A DNA stretch of 58,385 nt from Methylococcaceae bacterium. Its GTDB lineage: Bacteria > Pseudomonadota > Gammaproteobacteria > Methylococcales > Methylomonadaceae. The position numbers were made by a program, and so were the translations under genes. The notes under the pieces are model-generated. The model ran no database searches. It saw only the letters and a list, made by a program, of their open reading frames with translations, and was not told where the DNA came from. The first letter of the stretch is position 1; each line of letters opens with the position of its first letter. Positions 7,926 through 16,809 of this stretch are shown in pieces. The DNA is taken from contig JAKIUK010000019.1 of assembly GCA_021647585.1 (NCBI GenBank), positions 1 through 58,385 of the forward strand, given 5' to 3'.

Positions 7926-7955
7926 TTGGAATATATAGAGTAAAAATGCTATTCT
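7926..7955 (+). promoter_or_regulatory. Weak promoter candidate for fhcBADC
   Basis: TTGGAA (7926-7931) and TATTCT (7950-7955) are 18 bases apart, and the -10 has an upstream TGC as in extended -10 promoters. The fhcB start at 8064 would then have a leader of about 100 bases. The remainder of the 519-bp space 7545-8063 is AT-rich and I see no gene or clear structure in it. Confidence 0.35.
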
Positions 7956-8063
7956 AGACAGTTAAAAATCTTAGTAAGCTGATATTTTACCTTCTAAGCT
8001 TTTTCAGAATACAGATGAATAAAAATATTGAAAATTAACCCCCCAGAGCCGAGGTAAAAACCT

Positions 8064-9332
8064 GTGACAAAAATAACAGAAGTGCCAAGTCCTTTTTGCG
8101 GTATAGGAACCGATGACCTGGCTGTTCAGGTTGATGGTTTATCAATAAAAGTGACTAAAAATGGTTGCTCAGTAAATACTCCCGCATTCGAGCAGGCAAT
8201 GACAGACACCAGTCCCCGAGTTGACGGAAAAGAAGTATCTATACTGCATGCAGTGAATAGAGCAGCCAAAATATTATCTAGAGCTAATCAGCCAGTAATT
8301 GGTGGTTGTGCAACAGATGTTAATGGTATGCGGGCATTAATGGCTTTAGCTGATCGTAAAGGTGCGGTGGTTGATAATATGAATTTTACAGGGGCTAAGC
8401 GTAATTTTTTAGCCATGCAGGATTCTGGTTGGATGAATACTACGTTAGCGGAAATTAAAAACCGCTGTGATCTGTTTGTGGTAATAGGATGCGATCTTGA
8501 GGTTTTCGCTCCTCGTTTTTATGAGCGTTATCTATGGAATGAAGAATCCATGTTTCTGGATGACACCAGTATGCGTGAAGTTGTTTATATAGGTAAAGCA
8601 CCTTCGGGAAATGCTTCTACATCACCTAATAAAAGTAAAGCAAAAGTTCTGGAATGTGCAAATGCTGATTTACCTGAAGTAGTCGCTGTTTTAAGGGCAT
8701 TAATTAAAGGAAACCCTGTTTTTTCTGAACAAGTCGGTGGTATGGCTGTTAATGATCTGCAGGAAATTGCAGATAAACTAAAAGTTGCAACATATGGTGT
8801 TGTTATCTGGGCAGCAGGTGCTTTAGATTTTTCTCAAGCTGAGTTAACAGTACAAACAGTTTGTGAGTTGGTCAAAGATGTGAATGAATCAGGGGTAAGG
8901 TGTTCTGGTTTCCCACTGGGTGGTAAAGAAGGTGATCAAACAGCAAACCAAGTCTGTGGCTGGCAAACAGGCTATCCTGCCAGAATGCGTTTTTCCAGTG
9001 ATATTCCTGAATATGATCCCTTTCTCTACGATATAAATCAAATGTTTGAAAATGGTGAAGTGGATGGCTTTTTATGGGTGCAAGCTTTTAATACCAAGGC
9101 AGTGCCTCCGCATGGGGGGAAAATTCCTACGGTGGTGGTTGGTCGCTCCGGGATGGTGTTTGAGGAAGAACCTGAAGTTTATATTCCTGTTGGAACACCG
9201 GGGATTGATCATTCTGGACATGCGTATCGCCTGGATAATGTGGTAGCGATACGGTTAAAAAAATTAAGAGACTCGGGGTTGCCGACAACGGCAGAAGTAC
9301 TCACAGCAATTGAACAGGCAGTGGTGGTATAA
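8064..9332 (+). CDS. fhcB: Formyltransferase/hydrolase complex subunit B
   Basis: FhcB belongs to the Fhc complex that moves the formyl group from formyl-H4MPT to a methanofuran-like carrier and releases formate, in H4MPT-linked formaldehyde oxidation. The 422-residue product matches the FmdB/FwdB-related family (FCGIGTDDLAVQ, TDVNGMRALMALADRKG, NQVCGWQTGYPARM). The family is related to molybdopterin subunits of archaeal formylmethanofuran dehydrogenase, but in bacterial Fhc this subunit is thought to have no redox role. The start is GTG at 8064, preceded by a GAGG sequence at proper spacing. It is the first gene of fhcBADC; only one base separates its stop from fhcA. Confidence 0.95.
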   Translation: MTKITEVPSPFCGIGTDDLAVQVDGLSIKVTKNGCSVNTPAFEQAMTDTSPRVDGKEVSILHAVNRAAKILSRANQPVIGGCATDVNGMRALMALADRKGAVVDNMNFTGAKRNFLAMQDSGWMNTTLAEIKNRCDLFVVIGCDLEVFAPRFYERYLWNEESMFLDDTSMREVVYIGKAPSGNASTSPNKSKAKVLECANADLPEVVAVLRALIKGNPVFSEQVGGMAVNDLQEIADKLKVATYGVVIWAAGALDFSQAELTVQTVCELVKDVNESGVRCSGFPLGGKEGDQTANQVCGWQTGYPARMRFSSDIPEYDPFLYDINQMFENGEVDGFLWVQAFNTKAVPPHGGKIPTVVVGRSGMVFEEEPEVYIPVGTPGIDHSGHAYRLDNVVAIRLKKLRDSGLPTTAEVLTAIEQAVVV

Positions 9333-9333
9333 C

Positions 9334-10998
9334 ATGCTAACAAAATTAACAGGTGGTATTGTCTTCGATCCTGCAAACAAGGTGAATGGCAAGAAAAAGG
9401 ATATATATATTCAAGATGGACGTATCGTAAGCAAACCCAGAAATGCTGAGCCAGATAAAGAATACAATATTTCTGGCAAAGTAGTCATGGCGGGTGCCAT
9501 TGATCTACATACCCATATTGGCGGTGGTAAGGGAAATATTGCGAGGATGCTGATGCCAGAAAATCATCGTATGGATCCTGTTGCACATACCGAAATTAAA
9601 CGTGCAGGTACTGGCCATGCCATGCCCAGTACATTTACTACAGGTTATCGCTATGCAGAAATGGGTTATACCGCTGCATTTGAGCCGGCTGTTTTGCCGG
9701 TAAATGCCAGGCAAGCCCACATGGAAATGGGCGATGTACCGATGCTGGATAAAGGCGGCTATGTACTGATGGGCAGTGATGATTACTTTTTACGTATGAT
9801 GGCGGCTAACAAAGATCAACAAGCAATTAATGATTATGTGGCCTGGACTATTCGATCTGCACAAGGTGTAGGGATTAAAGTGGTGAATCCTGGGGGGATT
9901 AGTGCGTTTAAATTTAACCAGCGTCAGTTGGACCTTGATGAAAATAATAAGCATTATAATGTTACCCCTAGAGAAATTTTAAAATCGCTGGCAACCGCCA
10001 TTAAGGAATTAGGCATTAAGCATCCTTTGCATGTGCATGGTAGTAACCTGGGTGTGCCTGGGAATTTTCAAACCTCACTGGATTCAATGGCTGGGGTTGA
10101 AGGTTTGCCTATGCATTTAACCCATATTCAATTTCATAGTTATGGGACTGAAGGAGATTTTAACTTTTCTTCAGGAGCGGCTCAAATTGCAGAAGCAATT
10201 AATAAAAACAAAAACATATCAGTTGATGTTGGGCAGATTATGTTCGGCCAAACGGTGACTGCTTCAGGCGATAACCAGCGTCAATTTGCAAATCATGGTT
10301 TTGCTAGCCCTAATAAATGGGTGTGTATGGATATAGAATGTGATGCCGGCTGTGGTCTGGTTCCCTTCAAATATAGAGATCAGAATTTTGTTAATGCATT
10401 ACAGTGGACGATAGGCCTGGAAATATTTTTACTGGTGAAAGATCCATGGCGTATCTTTTTAACAACTGATCACCCTAATGGCGCACCATTTTCTTCTTAT
10501 CCGCATTTGATTCGTTTATTGATGGATAAAAGTTTTCGCAACGACATGTTAGCGACTATTCATCCTGAAGCACAAAAAATGACCACCTTGGGTTCAATTG
10601 ATCGTGAATATACGATGCAGGAAATAGCGACTCTGACGCGTGCAGGGGCTGCTAGAATTACAGGATTGGTAGGCCGTGGCGCATTAGGTAAAGGCGATTG
10701 GGCTGATATTACGGTTTACAGTGAAAATGAAAACCGCGAAAAAATGTTTGAAAAACCAGATTATGTATTTAAAGATGGTGAGCTGGTAGTTAAAGATGGT
10801 GAAGTTGTTAAAGTCGTCTGGGGAACTACACATGTAGTTAGACCTGAATATGATAAATCGGTAGAAAAAGATTTAAAGAAATACTTTGATAAGTATATGA
10901 CCATGAAATTGGGTAACTTTAGTATAAGTGATGATGAAATAACAGAAGATGGACGTGGTAGTTTGACTGTACATCCTACAGTGGGAGAGAAAGTATGA
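9334..10998 (+). CDS. fhcA: Formyltransferase/hydrolase complex subunit A
   Basis: FhcA is the amidohydrolase-fold subunit that hydrolyses formylated cofactor to formate. I place the start at the ATG at 9334, right after the fhcB stop; the frame is open upstream, but that part overlaps fhcB and lacks family sequence. The product is 554 residues. The metal-binding HTHIGGG motif is at 59-65, with later histidines in HPLHVHGSN and LTHIQFHSYG and an aspartate in LTTDHPNG, all expected of the amidohydrolase metal site. Its 3' end overlaps fhcD by four bases (ATGA), implying translational coupling. Confidence 0.95.
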   Translation: MLTKLTGGIVFDPANKVNGKKKDIYIQDGRIVSKPRNAEPDKEYNISGKVVMAGAIDLHTHIGGGKGNIARMLMPENHRMDPVAHTEIKRAGTGHAMPSTFTTGYRYAEMGYTAAFEPAVLPVNARQAHMEMGDVPMLDKGGYVLMGSDDYFLRMMAANKDQQAINDYVAWTIRSAQGVGIKVVNPGGISAFKFNQRQLDLDENNKHYNVTPREILKSLATAIKELGIKHPLHVHGSNLGVPGNFQTSLDSMAGVEGLPMHLTHIQFHSYGTEGDFNFSSGAAQIAEAINKNKNISVDVGQIMFGQTVTASGDNQRQFANHGFASPNKWVCMDIECDAGCGLVPFKYRDQNFVNALQWTIGLEIFLLVKDPWRIFLTTDHPNGAPFSSYPHLIRLLMDKSFRNDMLATIHPEAQKMTTLGSIDREYTMQEIATLTRAGAARITGLVGRGALGKGDWADITVYSENENREKMFEKPDYVFKDGELVVKDGEVVKVVWGTTHVVRPEYDKSVEKDLKKYFDKYMTMKLGNFSISDDEITEDGRGSLTVHPTVGEKV

Positions 10999-11891
10999 TT
11001 ATCAATGGTGTAACAATTGATGAAACTTTTGCTGAAGCTTTTGGGATGAAAGCGACACGGGCTATTATTACTGCACAAAATGAAAAGTGGGCAATGATTT
11101 CTGCGCAAGCTATGACGGGTTTTGCGACATCGGTTATTGCTTGTGGCTGTGAAGCTGGGATAGAAAAAATATTGGATTCATCTGAAACGCCAGACGGGCG
11201 ACCGGGTGTTGCTATTTTAATTTTTGCCATGGGGGGAAAAGGGCTGGCCAAGCAACTGGAAACCAGGGCAGGACAGTGTGTATTAACGTCACCTACTTCT
11301 GCTTTATTTGCGGGTATTGATGAGGGTGTGCAAATTCCATTAGGTAAAAACCTACGTTATTTTGGTGATGGTTTTCAAGTCTCAAAAAAAATACAGGGTA
11401 AACGCTATTGGCGTATACCTGTGATGGATGGTGAGTTTTTAACTGAAGCTACCACGGGACGTGTTGAGGCTGTTGGTGGTGGTAATTTTCTGGTATTAGC
11501 CAAATCACAACCGCAAGCTCTGGCCGCATGTGAAGCAGCAATTGAGGAAATGCGTAAATTACCAAATGTGATCATGCCTTTTCCTGGTGGCGTAGTAAGA
11601 TCAGGTTCAAAAGTAGGATCAAAATATCCGGCTTTGGGCGCGTCGACTAATGATGCTTTTTGTCCTACATTAAAAGGTATGACAAAAACTGAGTTGCCTG
11701 CGGATTGTGAGTCAGTGATGGAAATTGTGATTGATGGTTTAACTAAAGAAGATATTGACAAAGCCATGAGAGTAGGAATTCAAGCGGTATGTGATTTAGG
11801 TATTGAGAATGGAATCCAAAGAATCAGCGCGGGAAACTATGGTGGTAAATTAGGACCGTTTCACTTTCATTTGCAGGAGATTATGGCATGA
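10995..11891 (+). CDS. fhcD: Formylmethanofuran:tetrahydromethanopterin formyltransferase
   Basis: FhcD (Ftr) catalyses formyl transfer between H4MPT and the methanofuran-type carrier within the Fhc complex. Length 298 matches the family (about 300). Family stretches visible include the start INGVTIDETFAEAFGMKATRAIITA, FYDGFQ-type sequence as FGDGFQVSKK, and the C-terminal GNYGGKLGPFHFHL. Start ATG overlaps the fhcA stop, and its own stop overlaps the fhcC start, so the four subunits are tightly coupled. No unusual feature. Confidence 0.96.
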   Translation: MIINGVTIDETFAEAFGMKATRAIITAQNEKWAMISAQAMTGFATSVIACGCEAGIEKILDSSETPDGRPGVAILIFAMGGKGLAKQLETRAGQCVLTSPTSALFAGIDEGVQIPLGKNLRYFGDGFQVSKKIQGKRYWRIPVMDGEFLTEATTGRVEAVGGGNFLVLAKSQPQALAACEAAIEEMRKLPNVIMPFPGGVVRSGSKVGSKYPALGASTNDAFCPTLKGMTKTELPADCESVMEIVIDGLTKEDIDKAMRVGIQAVCDLGIENGIQRISAGNYGGKLGPFHFHLQEIMA

Positions 11892-12700
11892 GTGCTTTAA
11901 CATTTACCATGAAACACAGGTTTGACCAACGTGTGGATATGTCGCCCTTAGTTTGTAATAAGCTGGAAGGTTTGACACCTGTAGAAATTGCGGCCATCGA
12001 ACTACAGAATGGGAAAAGAAAAATTCGTGTCGATGAATTATTTCGAATTAAAGGCTCAGATATACAGAATATAGTTATTGAAGGTAGTTTTTCCAAACTG
12101 GATTTTATTGGTAAACAATTGGATGGTGGCAGTATCACTATTCATGGTGATGTAGGTGCTTATCTAGGTCAGGAAATGAAAACGGGAACGATAAAAGTAG
12201 ATGGAAATGCAGGAATTTATGCAGCGTGTGAAATGAAAAATGGCTATTTAGAAATAAAGGGAAATGCGGGTGACTTTTTGGCTGCAGCATTGCCAGGTAA
12301 TAAACAAGGTATGAAAGGAGGAACCGTATTAGTCAAAGGCGATGTGGGCGAACGAGCGGGTGATCATATGCGTAGAGGCACTTTATTGATCGAAGGAAAT
12401 GCAGGGGATTATTGTGGTTCAAGAATGGTAGCGGGTACTATCGCGGTAATGGGACAAACCGGGCGTTATTTAGGTTATGCCATGCGCAGAGGTACATTAT
12501 TGTTATGGAATCAGCCTCAACTATCGGCCACATTTAATGATTGCGGCTCACATACCTTGGCATTTTTACCTATTCTGTTTGCCTCGTTCATGAAACTTAA
12601 TTCAAAATTTTCCAATAGGTCAGTGGCATTTAACCGTGTTCAAAGATATGCAGGGGATATGTCAGAATTGGGCCGTGGTGAAGTTTTAGTTAAGATTTAA
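11888..12700 (+). CDS. fhcC: Formyltransferase/hydrolase complex subunit C
   Basis: FhcC is the structural subunit related to FmdC and to the GXGXG domain of glutamate synthase. The 270-residue protein carries the expected run of glycine-centred repeats from about 85 to 205 (IHGDVGAYLGQEMKTG, VDGNAGIYAACEMKNG, IEGNAGDYCGSRM, MGQTGRYLGYAMRRG), which form a right-handed beta-helix. It is the last gene of fhcBADC, the order known from methylotrophs, and is followed by a stem-loop at 12711-12786 that likely ends the transcript. Confidence 0.95.
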   Translation: MSALTFTMKHRFDQRVDMSPLVCNKLEGLTPVEIAAIELQNGKRKIRVDELFRIKGSDIQNIVIEGSFSKLDFIGKQLDGGSITIHGDVGAYLGQEMKTGTIKVDGNAGIYAACEMKNGYLEIKGNAGDFLAAALPGNKQGMKGGTVLVKGDVGERAGDHMRRGTLLIEGNAGDYCGSRMVAGTIAVMGQTGRYLGYAMRRGTLLLWNQPQLSATFNDCGSHTLAFLPILFASFMKLNSKFSNRSVAFNRVQRYAGDMSELGRGEVLVKI

Positions 12701-12710
12701 TTTTATAGAT

Positions 12711-12786
12711 CAAAGGCTGAAGAGCAAAGGCGCAAAAAGATTAGTCGTTTTTTATTTTTAGTCTTTCTTTGCTCTTTAGCCTTTTG
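12711..12786 (+). terminator. Stem-loop after fhcC, likely terminator
   Basis: The left arm from 12711 (caaaggctgaagagcaaag) pairs with the right arm at 12767-12786 (ctttgctctttagccttttg) with one bulge and one mismatch. The structure fills the gap between fhcC and the SulP gene. T-rich sequence lies in the loop and right arm instead of after the stem, so termination efficiency is uncertain. Confidence 0.55.
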
Positions 12787-12802
12787 TTAGCCAAATAAAA
12801 AT

Positions 12803-14509
12803 ATGAATAATAAAAAATTAATTGATACCTCAAATTTAAGAGGTGATTTTTTTGGCGGGTTAACCGCGGGTGTTGTTGCTTTGCCTTTGGCTTTGGCTTT
12901 TGGTTTACAATCAGGAATGGGGGCAATTGCCGGGTTATATGGTGCAATTGTAATAGGTATAATTGCTGCCTGGTTTGGTGGAACGCCTACCCAAATTAGT
13001 GGGCCAACCGGTCCTATGACAGTCGTTTCAGCCGTAGTTATTTCAACGGCTATAGATGCACATGGCGGTAGTCTTGAAGCAGCTTTGGGTACCATTATTG
13101 CCATTTTTTTGCTTTCCGGTGTGTTCCAGATTTTGCTCGGTGTATTTAAGATAGGGCAATATATTCGCTATATGCCTTATCCGGTAGTCTCCGGTTTTAT
13201 GAGCGGGATAGGCGTAATCATTATAGTGTTACAGATATTTCCTTTTTTTGGACATACTTCGCCTAAGAAAATTTTAGATATTTTTTCTCAATTACCCGAT
13301 ATAGTTAATGATATTAATATGGCTTCGGTGTCTTTATCTTTAGCAACCATCGCAACTATTTATTTATTTCCGCGTATAACAAAATTGATACCGAGTGCTT
13401 TAGTTGCACTGATAGCACTTACTATTGTTTCTACACTAATGGAACTAGATGTCAATATTATTGGTAATATCCCAGAAGGGCTTCCTGCTTTACGATTAGA
13501 TTCACTAGCCAGCGTGAGTTTTACCCACCCCATGATAATTATTGTCCCGGCATTAACACTGGCGGCATTAGGCACCATCGATTCATTACTGACTTCAATT
13601 GTTGCCGATAACATGACCAAAACCCAGCACAATAGTAATAAAGAATTGATTGGGCAGGGTTTAGGAAATATGGGTGCGGCAATGATTGGAGGAATTCCCG
13701 GTGCAGGGGCGACCATGCGTACAGTTGTTAATATTAATTCAGGAGGTAAAACCCGGCTTTCCGGTGTAATACATGGATTGGCATTACTTATTGTTTTAAT
13801 TGGTGCAGGGACTTATGCTCGGTTGATTCCATTACCTGTATTAGCCGGTATTTTAATTACAGTAGGTATTGGAATTATTGATTATAAAGGTATAAAACAT
13901 ATACCTCATGTGCCTAAAACAGATTCAGTCATTATGCTGGTGGTCTTAAGCATGACTGTATTTGATGATTTATTACAAGCAGTTGCTGTAGGTATGGTGC
14001 TGGCTTCAGTTTTATTTATGAAAAAGATGAGTGATATTGTAGAGGAAAAATCATTTTCGGGTTCGGTGGATAGTTTTGCCCGTGAAGAAACCTGGGATGA
14101 TGAAGCCAATATTTCTGAGAAAATACGCAAGCAGGTTTATATCAAGCATTTTGATGGACCCATTTTCTTTGGGTTTGCGTCTAAACTTCAGGAAATGATT
14201 GCTGCCTTGCCAGAGGTTACGGTGATTATTCTGCGTATGTCACTTGTTCCTTATATTGATCAATCTGGAATATATGCAATTGAAGATGCAGTCATCACGC
14301 TAAAAGAAAGGGGAATGATTGTATTAATAACAGGTATTCAGGAGCAGCCAAAAGATATGTTGAGTAATATAGGATTAATTCCAAATTTAGTCCCCGAAGC
14401 TCATTTATTTGAAGATTTTTCACAATGTATTTCGGCATTGGAGGCAGGAAAGGTTGACGCTGATCCAGGTAAATCAGAAAAAATTGTATGGAAATTTATT
14501 AATTTTTAA
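12803..14509 (+). CDS. SulP-family anion transporter with STAS domain
   Basis: A 568-residue inner-membrane protein. The first about 410 residues contain many membrane segments with SulP landmarks: LRGDFFGGLTAGVVALPLALAFG at the start and GGIPGAGATMRTVVNINSGG in the middle. Residues about 440-550 form a cytoplasmic STAS domain (VYIKHFDGPIFFGFASKLQE). SulP proteins carry sulfate, bicarbonate or dicarboxylates; sequence alone does not decide which. A bicarbonate role would suit an organism oxidising one-carbon compounds, but that is speculation. It is flanked by stem-loops on both sides, so it seems to be its own transcription unit after fhcBADC. Confidence 0.9.
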   Translation: MNNKKLIDTSNLRGDFFGGLTAGVVALPLALAFGLQSGMGAIAGLYGAIVIGIIAAWFGGTPTQISGPTGPMTVVSAVVISTAIDAHGGSLEAALGTIIAIFLLSGVFQILLGVFKIGQYIRYMPYPVVSGFMSGIGVIIIVLQIFPFFGHTSPKKILDIFSQLPDIVNDINMASVSLSLATIATIYLFPRITKLIPSALVALIALTIVSTLMELDVNIIGNIPEGLPALRLDSLASVSFTHPMIIIVPALTLAALGTIDSLLTSIVADNMTKTQHNSNKELIGQGLGNMGAAMIGGIPGAGATMRTVVNINSGGKTRLSGVIHGLALLIVLIGAGTYARLIPLPVLAGILITVGIGIIDYKGIKHIPHVPKTDSVIMLVVLSMTVFDDLLQAVAVGMVLASVLFMKKMSDIVEEKSFSGSVDSFAREETWDDEANISEKIRKQVYIKHFDGPIFFGFASKLQEMIAALPEVTVIILRMSLVPYIDQSGIYAIEDAVITLKERGMIVLITGIQEQPKDMLSNIGLIPNLVPEAHLFEDFSQCISALEAGKVDADPGKSEKIVWKFINF

Positions 14510-14512
14510 TTG

Positions 14513-14577
14513 AAAAGTAAAGGAGCGAGGATTTAATGACTTCAGGAACTTTTTAAATCCTTACTCCTAAACTTTTT
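14513..14577 (+). terminator. Stem-loop after the SulP gene
   Basis: aaaagtaaaggagcgaggattta (left) pairs with taaatccttactcctaaactttt (right) apart from small mismatches, and the right arm ends in a T run (cttttta). It fills the gap before the ATPase gene and is a good intrinsic-terminator candidate. Confidence 0.6.
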
Positions 14578-14609
14578 ATGGGTATTTTCTTACTTGAAAT
14601 TTCTCAAAT

Positions 14610-16388
14610 ATGAAACAAACAAGTTCAACTTCTGAACGAAAACTAACGATCAATGAGATTTTAAGCTGGTTAATTAACGACAGATTGATTTCGATAGATG
14701 AAGAGCAGGCAATCAGGCAATTTTCTGTTCGCTGGGAAAACCGAGAAAAAGATTTAATTGAAATTATTTACGATTATCAAGTCGAAAAGGATAGTAAGCT
14801 GGGAAAAAAGTTTACTGCTGACAAACTATCAAAATGGCTGGCTGCAAGAATAGGTTTGCCGTTGTTTTATATAGACCCATTGAAAATTGATGTGACGGCA
14901 GTGACTTCAGTGTGTACACAGCCATATGCAGAACGCTTTAATATACTACCGGTTAAAATAGATGATGATGTTATTACCGTCGCAGTTTCAGAGCCTTTTA
15001 TCCATGAATGGGAAAAAGATCTAAAGCAGATACATAAAAAAAACTTTAAACGTGTTTTTGCAAGTGCCAGAGATATAAAACGATATATCAATGAATTGTA
15101 TGCTTTTTCAAAATCAGTTAAACATGCTTCAAATCGACCTACAGATACTAAAGGTCAATTAAATAACCTAGAACAGCTGGTCGAATTAGGTAAGGCTAGT
15201 GACTTAGAGGTAAATAATCAACATATAGTAAATTTGGTTAACTGGTTGTTGCAATATGCTTTTGACCAGCGAGCCAGTGATATTCACCTTGAACCAAGAC
15301 GAGAACTAAGTCAAGTACGTTTTCGTATTGACGGAGTCATGCATCAGGTTTATGAAATACCTACGCCTGTCATGGGAGCGGTTATTAGTCGTATTAAAAC
15401 TTTAGGGCGTATGGATATTGCTGAAAAACGACGCCCTCAAGATGGCAGGCTTAAAACACGAAATGATAAAGGCGAAGTTGAACTGCGGCTATCCACAATG
15501 CCAACGGCTTTCGGCGAAAAGATGGTAATGCGTATTTTTGACCCTGAAATTTTGTTAAGAAATTTTTCGAAATTGGGCTTTAATAACAGAGAAAAACAGT
15601 TGTGGTTTGACATGAGTCACCAGGCGCATGGTATTTTGCTTGTTACTGGACCTACAGGTTCTGGAAAAACAACGACTTTATATTCAACTTTAAAGCAACT
15701 GGCCACACCTGAAGTTAATTTATGTACAGTGGAAGACCCCATTGAATTAATTGAACCCAGTTTTAATCAAATGCAAGTGGAGCATAAAATAGGCCTGGAT
15801 TTTGCCACAGGGATTAGAACTCTAATGCGGCAGGACCCTGATATTATTATGGTTGGCGAGATTCGGGACCTGGAAACGGCTGAAATGGCAATACAGGCTT
15901 CTTTAACGGGGCATTTGGTGTTATCTACCTTACATACTAATGATGCAGCTGCAGCAGTATCTCGTTTACTGGAAATAGGCGTGAAACCTTATTTAGTTAA
16001 ATTAACTTTATTAGGGGTAATGGCGCAACGATTAATCAGAACATTATGTCCAAATTGTAAAAAACAGATAGTTGTTAGTGATGAACAATGGCAAGCTTTA
16101 GTGCAGCCATTTGCAGTAAAAAAACCAACCTTTGTTTATCAGGCTATAGGGTGTGTCGATTGCCGTAATACAGGATATTCAGGCAGAATAGGTATTTATG
16201 AGATTTTTAAGAATACAGCACCGATCCAAAAGCAGATCACCGGTGATTGTGATGCGAATAGTATTTGCAAGTTAGCAATAAAAGATGGCATGCAAACACT
16301 AAGGTTGAGTGGAGTAGAAAAAGTACTGGAAGGTTTAACTACAATTGAAGAAATACTAAGGGTAGCACCTGAAAATATAGATATGTAA
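14610..16388 (+). CDS. GspE/PilB-type secretion ATPase, orphan
   Basis: A 592-residue hexameric-ATPase-type protein of type II secretion or type IV pili. An N-terminal T2SSE_N-like region spans about 70-165. Walker A (GPTGSGKT) is at 347-354, the Asp box at about 373-380 (TVEDPIEL), Walker B (DIIMVGEIRD) at 411-420, and the His box (GHLVLSTLHTND) at 434-445. The zinc finger has C480/C483 and C515/C518. It would power pseudopilus or pilus assembly at the inner membrane. No other gsp, pil or msh gene is nearby, so its partners must be encoded elsewhere. Whether it is GspE, PilB or MshE cannot be settled here. Confidence 0.88.
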   Translation: MKQTSSTSERKLTINEILSWLINDRLISIDEEQAIRQFSVRWENREKDLIEIIYDYQVEKDSKLGKKFTADKLSKWLAARIGLPLFYIDPLKIDVTAVTSVCTQPYAERFNILPVKIDDDVITVAVSEPFIHEWEKDLKQIHKKNFKRVFASARDIKRYINELYAFSKSVKHASNRPTDTKGQLNNLEQLVELGKASDLEVNNQHIVNLVNWLLQYAFDQRASDIHLEPRRELSQVRFRIDGVMHQVYEIPTPVMGAVISRIKTLGRMDIAEKRRPQDGRLKTRNDKGEVELRLSTMPTAFGEKMVMRIFDPEILLRNFSKLGFNNREKQLWFDMSHQAHGILLVTGPTGSGKTTTLYSTLKQLATPEVNLCTVEDPIELIEPSFNQMQVEHKIGLDFATGIRTLMRQDPDIIMVGEIRDLETAEMAIQASLTGHLVLSTLHTNDAAAAVSRLLEIGVKPYLVKLTLLGVMAQRLIRTLCPNCKKQIVVSDEQWQALVQPFAVKKPTFVYQAIGCVDCRNTGYSGRIGIYEIFKNTAPIQKQITGDCDANSICKLAIKDGMQTLRLSGVEKVLEGLTTIEEILRVAPENIDM

Positions 16389-16474
16389 CGGGTGTCCTGT
16401 CCACGATGCGATTGATATACTTTTCAGTCATAACCTCATGAATAGGTAAAATAATCAATCGCACTAGTGTTCCA

Positions 16475-16618
16475 ACAACTTTGGTTTGATGGGTTGCTCT
16501 CATAACGGGGCGCAGTGCTTTAGCCTGCTTTGGTTACCGAAAAAGCAGGCTAAAGCACTGCGCCCCAAAGATCCTTACATCTCGAGGAATAAAACACCAT
16601 CCATCAAATCAAAGTTGT
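16475..16618. repeat. MITE-like nested inverted repeat
   Basis: Outer arms 16475-16492 (ACAACTTTGGTTTGATGG) and 16601-16618 are inverted copies with one mismatch. Inside, 16507-16531 and 16542-16566 make a perfect 25-bp inverted repeat with a 10-base loop. The two-level layout is like that of 6307-6456 but with unrelated sequence. It lies after the ATPase gene, with no gene in 16389-16809. Confidence 0.75.
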
Positions 16619-16640
16619 CAGGCTACTAGTACTCCATCAA

Positions 16641-16775
16641 TGTTGTATTGATGGGTACAGAAAGCCGATAAATGGTCATCTGCGTTGATGCACTCGTTTG
16701 GATTAGCCTGCTAGTCCTTCACTCGTGAGCCTAGCAGCTAACCACTTATCAACTCCTTCACACATCAATACAACA
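16641..16775. repeat. Second palindromic element next to the first
   Basis: TGTTGTATTGATG at 16641-16653 is exactly inverted at 16763-16775, and partial pairing continues inward (GATAAATGGTCATCTGC against GATAAGTGGTTAGCTGC), giving imperfect arms of about 40 bases. A small stem (gctag/ctagc) lies at the centre. It sits 22 bp from the previous element and just downstream of the Fae homologue gene. Confidence 0.65.
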
Positions 16776-16809
16776 ATGACAGAGCACCAGGAGCAAAACA
16801 TACAGCAGG

